Assembly: GCA_023053685.1 (NCBI GenBank)
Contig: JALIGW010000015.1
Location: 308,001 to 372,000, forward strand
Source of the DNA: Diadophis punctatus similis
Taxonomy: Eukaryota > Chordata > Lepidosauria > Squamata > Dipsadidae
Direction: 5' to 3'
DNA length: 64,000 nt
The position numbers and the translations under genes are program-made. The stretch's first letter is position 1; each line of letters opens with the position of its first letter. Below, one piece after another: positions 10,560 to 22,134 of the stretch. Below the pieces are notes generated by a model, which ran no database searches, had not been told where the DNA came from, and worked only from the letters and a program-made list of their open reading frames with translations.

Positions 10560-10785
10560 AGTTTATCTAGATGTCAACCTAGAACTAAGGAGAGATTTCC
10601 TGGCAGGGAGGACAATTAATCAGTGGAACGGCTTGCCTCCAGAAGTGGTAGGTGCTCCATCACTGGAGATTTTTAAGAAGAGATTGGACAGCCATTTGTC
10701 TAAAATGCTATAGGGTCTCCTGCTTGAACAGATGGCTAGACTAGAAGACCTCCAAGGTCCTTTCTTCCTCTGTTATTCTGCTATC
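10560..10785 (+). mobile_element. CR1 LINE 3' end
   Basis: The C-terminal ORF2 frame (NLELRRDFLAGRTINQWNGL, then EIFKKRLDSHL) is followed by a CR1 3' UTR and TGTTATTCTGCTATC. 5'-truncated, with a clear stop. Confidence 0.88.
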
Positions 10786-10793
10786 TCTTAGGG

Positions 10794-10928
10794 CAGGGGT
10801 AGGCAAAGTTGATTCTTCTATGACTCATGGACTTCAACTCCCAGAATTCCTGAGCTAGCATGATTGGCTCAGAAATTCTGGGAGTTGAAGTCCACGAGTC
10901 ATAGAAGAGCCAACTTTGCCTACCCCTG
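10794..10928. mobile_element. hAT-type foldback MITE, 135 bp
   Basis: Near-perfect palindrome with ends CAGGGGTAGGCAAAGTTG / CAACTTTGCCTACCCCTG and core GGACTTCAACTCCCAGAATT. A perfect 8-bp target duplication TCTTAGGG flanks it (10786-10793, 10929-10936). The whole copy would fold into one hairpin. It inserted directly next to the CR1 3' tip. Confidence 0.92.
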
Positions 10929-10936
10929 TCTTAGGG

Positions 10937-11311
10937 CAATCAAACTTTCCTTGTTTTGGACAGCTCCATCCACTTAAACTGACCACCTGTTACGTTCAAA
11001 CGGAAGGACATCCTACGAAGACGTTGTCTGGGACAATTTTTTCCCTTGTTTCTGAGTTTTTTAGCTCCCTGACTTGACTTCTTAGGTCCGATTGTTGGAT
11101 TGATCTCTCAGAACGTCTTGCTTGAGGCAACTAGCGAGAGGACTTTTAGGATTCATACAACATTCAGAGACCAGAGCTAGGCTGTTGAATAGAAGACAAT
11201 TGTGCCACTCTTCCATGCCACCTGATCCATGCCACCTTGATCCAGGAAAAGTAACAGTGGGGTAGCGAACATCCATGCTGCTGTGTTTCTTTTTGAAGTA
11301 GAGCATAGTGG

Positions 11312-11361
<50 letters not shown>

Positions 11362-12264
11362 AACTGAAGAAATAGCCATGGTGATGGAGATCCATGAAGA
11401 GTGTTAAGGATGAGAATAAAATCTCATAGAGGCGATTTGGATCTTTACTTGGAATTCAGACAGTTAGAAATAAAACCGAGATTAAATGTCTAATAGAAAA
11501 TATTTATTTCAGTACAAAAACAATAAATCCTGAATAATTACATCTTGCTAATAAACACGACCATTCAGGTCAAGAGCTAAGGCAGAAGAAATTAATGGTG
11601 GCTTAGGAATGTGGACATGAGTACATGAACATCATATCACGTGTTCTGCTTGTATTGGAATGTACCATAATATTAGGATAGGGGTGCATCACCCTGCATA
11701 GACTCACAACTGACAATATTCACACCGTGACAAAGAGGCCCTTCTCTACAAAGCTCAGAATACCAGTGTGCTCTTTGTGTAGCTTTATATAGTATGATCT
11801 CCAAGGTTGGGAGTAATAATTCTGAAGTGTTTGTCTGGGCAGGACTTCCATCACTTACTTTTGGAGTTCTGCCTGAATCAGGAACACATAAAGATGCTAA
11901 TGTCTGGCACGTTGTCAAGTCCAGCAAACAGTGAGCCATAGATGATGCCAGAAACATGTTCTGGGAAGGAAATGGCTTGGCTGGCTGTTCCTAGAAAAAT
12001 ATTCTACGCCGAGCGTTAAACTCCATAGGAAGGGAAGAACGCAGAGCACACTGGCTTTTTGAACATGGAGGAGGAGAAGTGAATCCCATACATTGACCTT
12101 CCCATCTTGTTGACTTCAAACGCGTGTTTTCCCGTGCATTTTCAGAAGGATGCGATCCAAAATAGGACCTGAACATTGGCTATGTTTTTGTTTTGTTTTG
12201 TTGTATCTTTGGAGAGAAATATATCGAGCTGTTCTGTTTTAGACCACATTTGATTATTCCAGAG
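10937..12264. other. Unannotated sequence with one CAA microsatellite
   Basis: Mostly single-copy-like. The only clear repeat is (CAA)n at 11312-11361. Short frames (for example 11673-11957 -) carry no recognisable domain. Confidence 0.35.
11312..11361. repeat. (CAA)n microsatellite
   Basis: About 17 uninterrupted CAA units. Confidence 0.95.
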
Positions 12265-12395
12265 CAGGGATAACTATGGCCCCTTTTACAACCTGTGGAC
12301 TTCAACTCCCAGAATTCCTGAGCCAGACATGCTGGCTCGGGAAATTGGGGAGTTGAAGTCCACAGGACGTAAAGGGTAATAATTGCCCACCCCTA
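12265..12395. mobile_element. Decayed hAT-type foldback MITE
   Basis: Same core as the 10794 copy (GGACTTCAACTCCCAGAATT and its reverse complement around CTGAGCCAGACATGCTGGCTC), with diverged ends CAGGGATAAC and GCCCACCCCTA. No clean target duplication could be read, so this is an older copy or a related family. Confidence 0.7.
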
Positions 12396-12469
12396 TTTGG
12401 GGGAAGAGCATTTATAGCAATTTTCTGGGTATTTTTTTAAAAAGAAATTGCTGGGTAGGTCTGGGTTGC

Positions 12470-12596
12470 ATATCCGAGTTTTTGGCACTGCACATGTGCG
12501 CATGCACGGCGCAGCCACACGGCACGCAATGCGTGCACAGCCACACGGCATGGGAGGAAGCGAACCGGCGGCGAGGTAATTTAGAACCCACCCCTG
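12470..12596 (+). mobile_element. GC-rich hAT-like MITE, 3' half
   Basis: Contains CpG-rich GCACATGTGCGCATGC, AGGAAGCGAACCGGCGGCG and the terminus TTTAGAACCCACCCCTG. The same 3' end appears at 56349 and 60356, and in reverse at 9693. The 5' end is missing or unrecognisable. Confidence 0.72.
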
Positions 12597-13435
12597 GCCC
12601 ATCCCGCTGAGTCATGAAAACACTATCACAATATCAGCTGGCTTTTGCCTACATTGTTCTCCAGATATTGGGAGTACACTGGCTGAAAATATTGTGAGCT
12701 TAAGCCCCAACATATTTCAACGTTACCAGGCTGTAGAAGATGGATATTAGTAAATTGTGGGAATGGCGGAGATATAGAGTATATTTTTCCCCCAACAGTT
12801 TTTAGGACACCCCACCGATGCTGATGAGGCATGGTAGCATTGGTTACAGCCTACTCTTGTCTTTCGTCTGCGATTGCTTTGATGCCATCTACAACTGTGT
12901 GAGCCGATCCACGGTATCGTTCCAGCCTTTGGTGTCTAAGCTAATCAAGGTTTTGAGGCTCCTGCAGTATCCAGATACACAGCAGGAAAGACAGGTTCAT
13001 AGTTAAACTCAGAATTCACTTATTTTCATTCTTTGATGTTATTTTAATCTAGTTTTGATGGGACTTCTCTATCACGCACTACCCAGCTACGATTTTATAA
13101 AATGGAGTGCTCCTTCTAGCCCAGCCTATCTGGTGTTATAAAGATATAAGTTGCTTGCTCGGAATGAGTTATAGATTTCAGTTCTTAAGCCTTCTCTTCA
13201 CTTGCACCTAATCAGTATACCATTCCTCCCTGGCACCCTGTTCCGCCATGTTACTTTCATCTTCTCCCCAGTCCGTGAGTAAAACAGGGTTAAAGCACCT
13301 TTAGCCACAAGAATGTGGCCGCAATATTTTCTCCCACATTCCAATACCAGCCAAAGGCAGTCTCGAGTGTACAAAATGTATAAGACTTTGTCACATAACA
13401 CCTGGGAGGAGAGTCAGGGGATTGGCAGCGAGTAG
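12597..13435. other. Unannotated sequence
   Basis: No repeat family recognised. Contains TATA-like words but nothing forming a promoter with a downstream gene. Confidence 0.35.
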
Positions 13436-13443
13436 GAACAGAG

Positions 13444-13776
13444 CAGGGGTGAAATCCTCCCGGTTCGCCCGGGGCCAGTCCTTCGGCGTATAGCCAATGG
13501 AACTGGCGGCGGTCGCGGCGCGGAGCTTCTCCTGCCCGCTTTCCCGGCCTGGCTGAACACAATCACCGCTTTCCCGGCCCGGCTGACCACAATCATTCGG
13601 GTTATTTTTCCCTCTGTGCATGCGCGCGCATGCACAGAGGGAAAAATAACCCGAATGGCGGCGTTCAGCCGGGCCGGGAAAGCGGGCGGGAGAAGCTCCG
13701 CGCCGCGACCGCCACCAGTTCCATCGGCTATACGCCGAAGGACGGGCCAGGGCGAACCGGGAGAATTTCACCCCTG
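13444..13776. mobile_element. GC-rich hAT foldback MITE, 333 bp
   Basis: Ends CAGGGGTGAAATCC / GAATTTCACCCCTG with perfect 8-bp target duplication GAACAGAG (13436-13443, 13777-13784). Arms of about 150 bp meet at the self-complementary centre TGCATGCGCGCGCATGCA near 13618. The left arm carries an extra ~35-bp duplication (GCTTTCCCGGCC ... CACAATCA twice) that the right arm lacks. Very CpG-rich inside AT-rich surroundings; frames across it are artefacts. Confidence 0.93.
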
Positions 13777-13881
13777 GAACAGAGGCAATAGAGGCCAAAG
13801 AGGAAGCAGCAATGTGGGCACCAAGGTCCATGCTGGATGGATTTCAAGGACGGATGGAAATGTTTTATGTTCACCCTAGAA

Positions 13882-14218
13882 CTGTCATGGCGAACCTATG
13901 GCACGCGTGTCAGAGGTGGCACGCAGAACCCTCTCTGTGGGCCCGTGTGCTGTCACCAGCTGCTTTTCTGGATTCTGGCGTGCACATGCACACTGGCCAG
14001 CTGGTCTTTGCGGGTGCCAGAGCGCCGAAAAAATGGCCTGAAAACGGTTCAAAAAACGGTTTTTGGGCGGTTTTTTGGCCATTTCCAGGCCGTTTTCCGG
14101 TATTCCGGCACCCAGGAAGACCAGCTGGCTGGCTCACATGCACATGCCGGAAACCTGAAGACCAGCTGGCCGGTGCGCGCACTTGGGCACTCTGTGCTGA
14201 AAAGATTCGCCATCACTG
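13882..14218. mobile_element. hAT MITE of the ATGGCGAACC family
   Basis: Ends CTGTCATGGCGAACC and GATTCGCCATCACTG, flanked by CCCTAGAA (13874-13881) and TCCTAGAA (14219-14226), 7 of 8 matching. Internal words GGTGGCACGCAGA and CCAGCTGG are shared with copies at 35818 and 39899. Confidence 0.85.
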
Positions 14219-14334
14219 TCCTAGAAGAAGGCCACTCATGGGTTCAGTTGAACAAAGAATGGGTTTGGGGTGAGAGGTATTGGCTGAGGTTATTTTCTGG
14301 CTCAGTAAATTTATGCTAAATTGATGAATCACTT

Positions 14335-14559
14335 CAGGGGTGAAATCCAGCAGGTTCTGGAGAACCGGTAGCGGAAATTTTGAGTAGTTCGGAAAACCGA
14401 CAAATACCACCTCTGGCTGGCCCCAGAGTGGGGTGGGAATGGAGATTTTGCAGTATCCTTCCCCTGCCACGCCCACCAAGCCACGCCCACCAAGACACAC
14501 CACACCCACCAAGCCACGCCCACAGAACCAGTAGTAAAAAAAATTGGATTCCACCACTG
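14335..14559 (-). mobile_element. hAT MITE, CACGCCCACCAAGCC family
   Basis: Ends CAGGGGTGAAATCCAGC and TTGGATTCCACCACTG with perfect 8-bp duplication AATCACTT (14327-14334, 14560-14567). Inside are AGAACCGGTAGCGGAAATTT and repeated CACGCCCACCAAG. The copies at 44033 (opposite orientation) and 56434 also have 8-bp duplications. Confidence 0.93.
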
Positions 14560-14567
14560 AATCACTT

Positions 14568-16424
14568 CCATCTGGTCCTATTATACTAGTTTGTCGGGCA
14601 TGAGCAACAGAACCACTTGTGAAGAGGCTCAAGAAGATATTTCATTGTTGATCACCTATACTAGAAGACTCTCATCAGACTGCCTTCCTTCCTTCGGGAA
14701 ACGGCAATATAGACTACCATGACCTCCTTCAGCTGGTGAATCCATCACAGGTTACCTATGTCGTCTGAGCTGAATCATACCTCCGGAGTTAAGGCAGATG
14801 AAGTTCTGATAGAAGGACTGAATACCTGGACTGAAAATCAGGTGTCAAATAATGTATTTGGGATTTAGGTTTAGGATTTAGGTTTAATACTATCACTCCA
14901 AGGGGGTACTATTTAGTATCCCAATCTATCTACCTACGTACTTACCAATTATGGTATTTAGTATTTAATATTGACATTTAGCACTTAGGTTTGGTATTAG
15001 TACCCATTTAATTATAATTTTTAATGTTTATATGCAATGTTTGATACTAGTAGTTAGATGTCTTTAGGAAGCCAGACCATAAGTTACAGCAAGGAGCAAG
15101 CCCAAAGCCATAACTTTTAACTTCTTTATTCCAAAGAAGCTGGAATAAACCAGTTTCCCAAATTTATAATTGCTCAAATAACAACCAACTTAACCAGGAT
15201 TTTTTTTTCTTCCTTCTTATCCAGAAAGAACTGAATGGGATGGTATAAGTCCGGGGTCAAAAGTTGCTGGGCTTTCTAGGAAAATGCAACAATAAGAGTG
15301 TGTAGCCTTTTGTGGAGACCACACATGAGTCTTGTGGAAAGCACTGGAATAAACATAAGAGCGGGACAAAGAGGAAGTGGGCATATTCAGATCAAAAGCA
15401 CATTTTTTCTTAACCCCCACCCACCATTAAATTTTACCTTCTCCTCCCATGTTCTATCTTCCATCTTTTCCACTCTTAAAAACCCTCCCTTTAATTTTAA
15501 CTTCTGAAAGTTCATGAAAGCTGGGAAAAGCAGTTGCAGGGGGCTCACAAAAATGCCTTGGGGACAACATATGGCCTCCACATGCGCGCTGCACATGCAT
15601 GTGCTACAACATTGAGTTTGGAGTTCGGCTCATAAATTCTCCATAAAACCATATAATCCAAGCTGGAATCCCAATGAACATTTTCTCTATAGTGAATGTC
15701 CACCACAAAATGCCTTTCATAGAGATACTATCTGTAGGAGATGACCAGGCTGAGCCCGAAGGAGGAGTCAAACACGTCATAAATCACGAGGCCCTGCGTA
15801 CCCACAACAGATCTAAATCCAGCCCACCTTGAATGCCTCTCTTATCTCCTGCTCATTTCCCTTGACCGTTAGTAGGTCAGATTCTTGTAGAGAATTTAAG
15901 CTTGCAGTAAATCTGTATACTCATGTGAACTGCCTGAATCTCCTGATTTCTCCAGCGTTTGACATTTATCTAATTTTTAGGCACCATTTTGATCTTTCAT
16001 TGTATTTTATTTGCCTGAAGTTTTAAGAAATGATGAGTTCACTAACCGTAGGCATCTCCCAGAACTTCCAGTCCAACCCAAGATGGCTGACAAAACAATT
16101 CTGAAATCCTTTCCACAATAATCTGACGATGTTTATACAGATTTCTTAGTTCACAATTGTCTGTGATTATATAGAAGCAGAACATTCAAATATCAAGAGA
16201 TCTCCCTTTTCAGATTATTGTTAGGCAAATAAAACTTCTTTATTAATAAAGGGGTTTTTCCCCCAATAGGCAAATACAAATCCCAATTGTCTAAATGACC
16301 TCAAGGTTGCCAAAAAGACATATAGTATAATATCCTTGTGTTGAAATATAGATCTGTTTAGACAAAAATCTATTTTTTAAAATAAAAGATAAGCCACAAT
16401 TACTTGTTGTTCAATAAATAAATA
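14568..16424. other. Unannotated, mostly single-copy-like sequence
   Basis: Almost 1.9 kb without a recognised transposon. AT-rich local patterns occur (ATTTAGGTTTAG runs near 14863-15000). 15829-16026 + is open but lacks any known motif. Confidence 0.35.
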
Positions 16425-16530
16425 AATAGAGAGAGAGAGAGAGAGAGGGAGGGAGGGAGAGGGAGAGGGAGAGGGAGAGGGAGAGGGAGAGGGAGAGAAG
16501 GGGGGGGGGAGAGAGAGAGAGAGAGGAGAA
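16425..16530. repeat. (GA)n/(GGGAGA)n array
   Basis: AG dinucleotides, GGGAGA hexamers and a G run. Confidence 0.95.
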
Positions 16531-16877
16531 AAAAACTCAAAAGATCAAGGCATGCCACAGGAATGCTTGGCTTGTCAGAATTATACACTGACATTAATCA
16601 CATTCTAATAGAACTGCTGCTAGCAGCGCACACAAAGTTCTCATTATATGTTAACATAAAACAAAACAAAAAGAAAGAAATCTTCTCCTTCCAAATCTTG
16701 AATTCTGTCGCGTTCTGGAGCCGAAAACAAAAACCTGATATAAATTGCTCTTCTTCCTTGACAGCGTGAGCCCCAGAAAATTGTCACTTTGAGAGTGGGG
16801 ATGGAAGAAGCACTGAAGGTCAAATCAGAGGACTTCCCGAGAACTCTCCCGTGGAAGGGTGGATTGTTGAATTAGAA

Positions 16878-17011
16878 CACGGGTGTCATACTCGCTGCGT
16901 CACGTTGCCATCACGTGAAGTTTCGCGATGCTTTGCCCATTTGTGGAGCTGGGGTGGGTGTGGCCTGCACGTGATGCATCGAACCCACGGGCCACCAGTT
17001 TGACACCCCTG
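16878..17011. mobile_element. hAT MITE, GGGTGTCA/TTTGACACCCCTG ends
   Basis: Ends CACGGGTGTCATAC and AGTTTGACACCCCTG, flanked by AATTAGAA (16870-16877) and AATTAGGC (17012-17019), 6 of 8 matching. A degraded relative may end near 49293. Confidence 0.7.
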
Positions 17012-17032
17012 AATTAGGCATTGTAAAATGCC

Positions 17033-17275
17033 CTGCGGTGGCGCAATGGTTAGAGTGCAATACTGCAGGCTACTTCTGCTGATTGCCGGCTGCCTGCAAT
17101 TTGGCAGTTCAAATCTCATCAGGCTCGAGGTTGACTCAGCCTTCCATCCTTCTGAGGTGGGTAAAACAAGGACCCAGATAGTTGGTGGGCAATATGCTGA
17201 CTCTGTAAACCGCTTAGAGAGGGCTGTAAAGCACTGTGAAGCGGTATATAAGTCTAAGTGCTATTGCTATTACTA
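17033..17275 (+). mobile_element. Sauria-type SINE
   Basis: Plus-strand copy: tRNA-like head (GGTGGCGCAATGGTTAGAG as A-box region, GCAGTTCAAATCTCATC as B box), body GACTCAGCCTTCCATCC, and tail AAACCGCTTAGAGAGGGC to GTGCTATTGCTATT. Nearly full length. Confidence 0.9.
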
Positions 17276-17429
17276 CAAGAGCCACCGGACCATCTCTAAC
17301 GGATGACCAGATTTGAGGACCTGGACAAAGGAGAACTCACCACATCAACTGGAAATCTTTTTCACTGGGAGACAGTTTGTGCACCCAAAATGTTCTTGCT
17401 GATATCTAGGTGAACTTCCAGCTCTGCCA

Positions 17430-17735
17430 GAAGTTCTCGACTTATGACCGGTTACTTAGCGAACATTCCAAGTTATAACAAACCTCCCTGGGGAGATATT
17501 TATAAACTGATTCCAAAGTTCCAACAAAGGACTACATTTCAAGCACTCGGCAACCGGTCCACATTTACAGTCGTTTGAAGCATCAAACAATGTGACCACA
17601 TTTTATACCTTTTTTTTGGTCGAAAACAGGCATTTATTTCCAGTATTCGGCAAAACTGGCTCATAGCGAAAAATTCATTCACTTAATGTGCTTGGTGTTT
17701 GCTTAAGAACTGCCAGGAAAAGGTTGTAAGACACT
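17430..17735. mobile_element. Diverged relative of the Tigger-like MITE
   Basis: GTTCTCGACTTATGACCGG at the left, CACTCGGCAACCGGTCCAC inside, and AAGGTTGTAAGACACTGTA at the right resemble the MITE family but differ along much of their length. Probably another subfamily or an old copy. Confidence 0.5.
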
Positions 17736-17739
17736 GTAT

Positions 17740-18095
17740 TTGTATTTTGTATTTGTATTTGTTTATTTCTCAAGCATATATGATTATAAGCAAAGTATAA
17801 ACAGTAAAACATGATTGAATATAAATGTAATAGTACAAGCATGAATAAGAGTAAAAGATGAATATATGGGTACATTTGGACAGGAACGGTAGGCACGATT
17901 GTGCGCTTATGCACGCCCCTTACCGACCTCTTAGGAATGGGGAGAGGTCGATGGTAGATAATAAGAGGTTGAAGTTTTTGGGGTTTGGGGAAGAAACTAC
18001 TGAGTCAGGTAAAGTGTTCCAGGCATTTGCCACTCTGTTGTTGAAGTCGGATTTTTTGCAATCATTACTCATTATATTTATGAGTAGGAAATTTG
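17740..18095 (-). mobile_element. LINE 3' UTR-like fragment
   Basis: TTTGTTTATTTCTCAAGC and the words GGGAGAGGTCGATGG, TGAAGTTTTTGGGG, GTGTTCCAGGCATTTGCC look like a dispersed LINE 3' UTR. I infer the CR1/L3 (Snake1-like) group from related blocks at 41907 and 55382, with low certainty. Confidence 0.4.
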
Positions 18096-18511
18096 GGGGG
18101 CTTCCTTTGTTTCATTCCCCTTCAGCAGGCATTTTTTTCTCCTCTTCCTTACGTTGGTTCACAAATTAACTGATTACGGAGCAAAAAAAAGCATTACGAA
18201 GCTCTCCGAGGCAAGGCAAGAGTTTTGTTTAAGGAAGGGGATGTTTATTCAACTCGCAGGGGGGGGGGGAGAAAAGAGATTTGAGCTATTAAGGGCTGCA
18301 GCTGTTTCACATACTTTGCATCAGAGGCATTCCTGAGAGGTGTAGGGGCTCTGGCAAAGACCCTCACAAGATTTCTGTGATTCACAGCTGTGAGGGGACC
18401 AGAGTTTTCCGAGTGAAAAATCAAACTCCCCCTTCCCCCCGCTCATCCCACTCCTTCCCTCCCCATCTTTATATTAGAGTTGTGTTAGTTACCTTTTTAA
18501 AAAATTATTAA
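18096..18511. other. Unannotated sequence
   Basis: Mixed sequence with a G run (18259-18270) and a C-rich patch; no element recognised. Confidence 0.35.
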
Positions 18512-18898
18512 AAGTAGTCCTCAAACTTACGACCACAATTTCTGTTGCTAAGCGAGACTGTCGTTAAGGGAGTTTTTCTCCACTTTGCAACCTTTCTTGC
18601 CACGGCTGTTAAGTGAATTGCTGCAATTGTTAAGTTGGTAACACAGTGGTAAAGTGAATATGGCTTCCCCGTTGACTTGGCTTGTCAGAAGGTCGCAAGA
18701 GGGGTTCGCGTGACCCCGGGACGCTGCAATGGTCATAAATGTGAGTCAGTTGCCAAGCATCCGAATGTAAATCACGTGGCCATGAAGATGCTATGACAGT
18801 CATAAGTGTGAAAAAGGGTCGTGAGTCACTTTTTTCAATGTCGTTGTAACTTTGAATGGTCACTAAATGAACTGTTGTAAGTTGAGGGGTACCTGTAT
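18512..18898 (+). mobile_element. Tigger/mariner-like MITE, near full length
   Basis: Ends GTAGTCCTCAAACTTACGAC and TTGTAAGTTGAGGGGTACCT, then GTA. Between them are the full set of family words (GTTGCTAAGCGAGAC, GGCTTCCCCGTTGACTTGGC, CATCCGAATGTAAATCACG). A good representative copy. Confidence 0.75.
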
Positions 18899-19000
18899 GT
18901 AGTACTTATCCTGTACAGATTTTATCAAGTGGTATCTTTCTAATTTTGTAAACCACCCAGGGTTACGTACCTTGCAGTATTTAATATTTAATTTGTAGTA

Positions 19001-19137
19001 CCCTGTTTCCCCCAAAATAAGACCTCCCCTGATAATAAACCCAATCGGGCTTTTGAGTGCATGGCAATAAGGCCAAGCGCTTATTTCAGGGTTCAAAAAA
19101 TATATAAGACAGGGTCTTATTTTGGGGGAAACACGGG
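19001..19137. mobile_element. Mariner-type palindromic MITE, TA target site
   Basis: Ends CCCTGTTTCCCCCAAAATAA / TTATTTTGGGGGAAACACGG, about 25-bp imperfect inverted repeats, flanked by TA on each side. A second copy at 28100-28233 sits inside a TATC array. Confidence 0.85.
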
Positions 19138-19154
19138 TATTTAATCAATTTAAT

Positions 19155-19339
19155 AGAGGAGGAGGAGGCAGAAGAGGAGGAGGAGGAGGAGGAGGAGGAG
19201 GAAGAGGAAGGAGAAGGAGAAGGAGAAGGAGAAGAAGAAGAAGAAGAAGAAGAAGAAGAAGAAGAAGAAGAAGAAGAAGAAGAAGAAGAAGAAGAAGAAG
19301 AAGAAGAAGAAGAAGAAGAAGAAGAAGAAGAAGAAGAAT
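19155..19339. repeat. (GGA)n to (GAA)n array
   Basis: AGG/GGA units pass through GGAGAA into a long perfect GAA run (about 19230-19338). Poly-Arg, poly-Ser and poly-Phe frames are repeat translations. Confidence 0.97.
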
Positions 19340-19394
19340 CTTTTTTTTTGGAAATTAGAAAGCCTTTTTTTCCCCACTTCAAATAACAAAACCG

Positions 19395-19490
19395 GAATTT
19401 CTTTCCAAGGAAGCAAGCCAAGGAAGTCCAGATGCCTTTTGTAAAAAGCACCTTTGGGACCACCATGACCTGAATGATTGAGTATCTTCA
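19395..19490 (-). mobile_element. Single end of the 9419 foldback repeat
   Basis: AGGAAGTCCAGATGCC, AAAAGCACCTTTGGGACC and CATGACCTGAATGATTGAG match the right arm at 10205-10275. Confidence 0.55.
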
Positions 19491-19556
19491 TAGACCTTTG
19501 GAAATTGGGCACCTTTACTTCCCCCTTTTACAAAAGCAAGAAATAAAACAAATAAA

Positions 19557-19822
19557 ACTAGTCCTCAACTTCCAAGAGTTCATTTAGTGACCGTTCAAAG
19601 TTACAACAGCACTAGAAAGATGACTTATGACCAGCTCCATTCACTTGCCCAGACTCCACCCCGCAAGGGATTATGGGGTCATTAAAAGAGGATGATGAGT
19701 GATTCACTTAACAACCGCAGCAAGAAAGGATGTAAAATGGGACAAAACTCCCTTAACAAATGTCTCGCTTAGTGACGGAAACTTGGAGCTCAATTGCAGT
19801 TGCAAGCTGAGGGCCACCTGTG
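19557..19822. mobile_element. Tigger/mariner-like MITE, internally deleted
   Basis: Starts TAGTCCTCAACTTCCAAG and ends TTGCAAGCTGAGGGCCACCT. Both ends are present but the central third is shorter than in the 18512 copy. Confidence 0.65.
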
Positions 19823-20507
19823 CGCTTTCGTTTCAAATATTTCAGTTAGCGGGGCGATGAAAAGTTATCCTGCTTTATCTATGACGTGTTCTCATTTATT
19901 CTAAATCGGCATTGGATTCGTTTTTCCAAAGGCAAAAATGAATTTGGGGAAAAGAATATCATGTAGGGCCTAGAAGCATTTGGAGATAAGAGGGGTTTGG
20001 CGAGTGGCATTATGCTTTGTAACAGATCAGCTTTCTGTTTTAATTTTGTATCATTTAAAAAAAAACATTTTAAAAGGTGCCAAGCTAGATATCTTCAGCC
20101 ACACTGGTGCTTGTGGATATAATTTTCAGCTTCGGAGATCTAGAGGAAAAGGCTGTTCAGAAGAAATGTCTAATCATGAACAGAAGCCTTTGCATAACCC
20201 TATTTGAAATAAACCTCACACTACCTTTCATCTTGCTACTGTCCTAGATAAAATATTCCTCTTCCCGGGCTACAAGTGTGAACTTTTGAGTTTGCAATAC
20301 AATCCTCACAATAAATGGTGATTAAAACATCAACATGGAGAAAACTCATAAACTTTCTTTTTCTGCAATGGTCTCTTCATAGATAGTGAGGTTCATCATA
20401 GAGCTAAAGTTTATTAGTACAATCAGCACAGCAATTGTTAATTTAAATGTCAAAATGAAGAAGACTCGTAACTTTATTTTTCTGGAAGGGTTTCCTCATA
20501 GGTATTA
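19823..20507. other. Unannotated sequence
   Basis: AT-rich. It contains two loosely similar segments (20320-20390 and 20435-20500, both with AATGRAGAARACTCRTAA-like words followed by CTTTNTTTTTCTG), a weak direct duplication of about 115-bp period. Confidence 0.4.
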
Positions 20508-21014
20508 AGACTACACTTGGAATATACTGCATCCAGTTCTGGTTACCATGATGTTAAAAAAAAAGATGTTGAGACTCTAGAAAGAGTGCAGAGAAGAGAA
20601 CCAAAGATGATTAGGGGGCTGGAGGATAAAACATATGAAGAACGGTTGCAGGAACTGGGTATGTCTAGTTTAATGAAAAGAAGGACCAGGGGAGACATGA
20701 TAGCAGTCTTCCAATATCTCAGGGGCTGCCACAAAGAAGAAGAGGTCAAGCTATTCTCCAAAGCACCCGAAAGTAGGACAAGAAGCAATGGGTGGAAACT
20801 AATCAAGAAGAGAAGCAACTTAGAACTAAGGAGAAATTTCCTGACAGTTAGAACAATTAGTCAGTGCCTCCAGAAGTTGTGGGTGCTCCAACCCTGGAAG
20901 TTTTTAAGAAGAGATTGGACAGCCATTTGTCTGAAGTGATAGAGGCTTTCTGCCTGAGCAGGGGGTTGGACTAGAAGACCTCCAAGGTCCCTTCCAACTC
21001 TGTTATTCTGTTAT
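20508..21014 (+). mobile_element. CR1 LINE 3' end
   Basis: ORF2 C-terminus from the [18 protein letters not shown] segment through [13 protein letters not shown] to FLTVRTI, then a frameshifting ~22-bp deletion around 20862 (the WNNLPP segment is missing) before the C-terminal FLRRDW-like reading and the standard 3' UTR. Ends TGTTATTCTGTTATTC. Dead copy. Confidence 0.9.
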
Positions 21015-22126
21015 TCATCATATATCTAAACATTATATCTGCAACTTATGGGCAACTGTGTCATGAATACAAGTGGGGATTTCAAGAGGCAGCTGATGAA
21101 CAGGGTTGTGCTTTTTCTCCCAAAACTAGGGCTCCAGATTCTCTCAGTATCTCGGACTGATTAATGGGACAAGAGACTCGTAATCTGGAAAGGCCATTGA
21201 GAGGACCTCAACCATGGCTGATGCTACAAAATGGTTGATGAATGGGATGACATCATATTTCTATGTATGGAGGATCCTATTTAACAAGAGCTGGGAGAAT
21301 TATGTCACTTTACTCGTAAGTCTTGCTGGAAAATAATATAAGGGCTGTCAGAGGATCAGGTCAGCAAGTCCCGGCTAATTTTTGTCCTTCGCTGGTCCTG
21401 AAGGTGCCACCATAAATGGTTCTTTATTCCAAAAAAAAAGAAAAGGAGAAATGGGAAAGGAGAAACGGAAGCCTGCCAAACAATTTTGCGAACTAAAAAA
21501 AAAATGGTCCGACAACTGACCTAGTTATCATGCTGTGGGGTGGAGGTATTTCTGGGTCAGCCATGTTCCTCCAACTTAATGAAAAGCAGTTCCATAATTC
21601 ACAACACGTTGACATTCAGCCCACCCACCACAATTCCCACCTCGTTCCATCAGCCTTCAGTCAAACTGATCTACCTCGTTTCCATTCACTGCTTCTCCAA
21701 AACATTTTGGAGCCGGAACGTTTACTAGAAAGACAAAAAAAAAAGTCAAAAAAAGGCTTTTGATTGTCTTAGAAAGCAATCAATAACCTCATGCCTCGAG
21801 AAATAGTTCCTTGGATCGCTGCTGCAGGAGAATACCTCCGGGAGGAACGGGAAAGCTCTACCTACACCAGAGTTTTAAAGAGTTGGGAAAGTATTTTCTT
21901 TACCTCTGGGGGCCCGGGAAACTGTAGCTGTGTGGTGTAGAAGGTAGAAGTTGGAAGATTTTCTCCAAATTATTTCTATATCACCCAATGAGATCATTTC
22001 CGAGAGTCACTGGAGAAAGGTGTGCGGAGTGAAATATTATTATTAAAAGAATATAAAACGGATACGTGTTTGTCTGAAACAACGAACAAACCCCCACGCC
22101 TATTTTTAAGAGGACGACGAAAGAGT
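21015..22126. other. Unannotated single-copy-like sequence
   Basis: About 1.1 kb without recognised repeats. The 21530-21763 + frame (77 codons) has no recognised domain. Confidence 0.35.
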
Positions 22127-22134
22127 GATCCCTC

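Noticed and set aside
12265..12395. Perfect target duplication for this hAT foldback
   Set aside because: The flanks TTCCAGAG and TTTGGGGG do not match well enough to claim one.
17033..17275. tRNA gene or small RNA gene at Sauria SINE heads
   Set aside because: Nine dispersed copies with a shared long body and BovB-like tail show these are SINEs.
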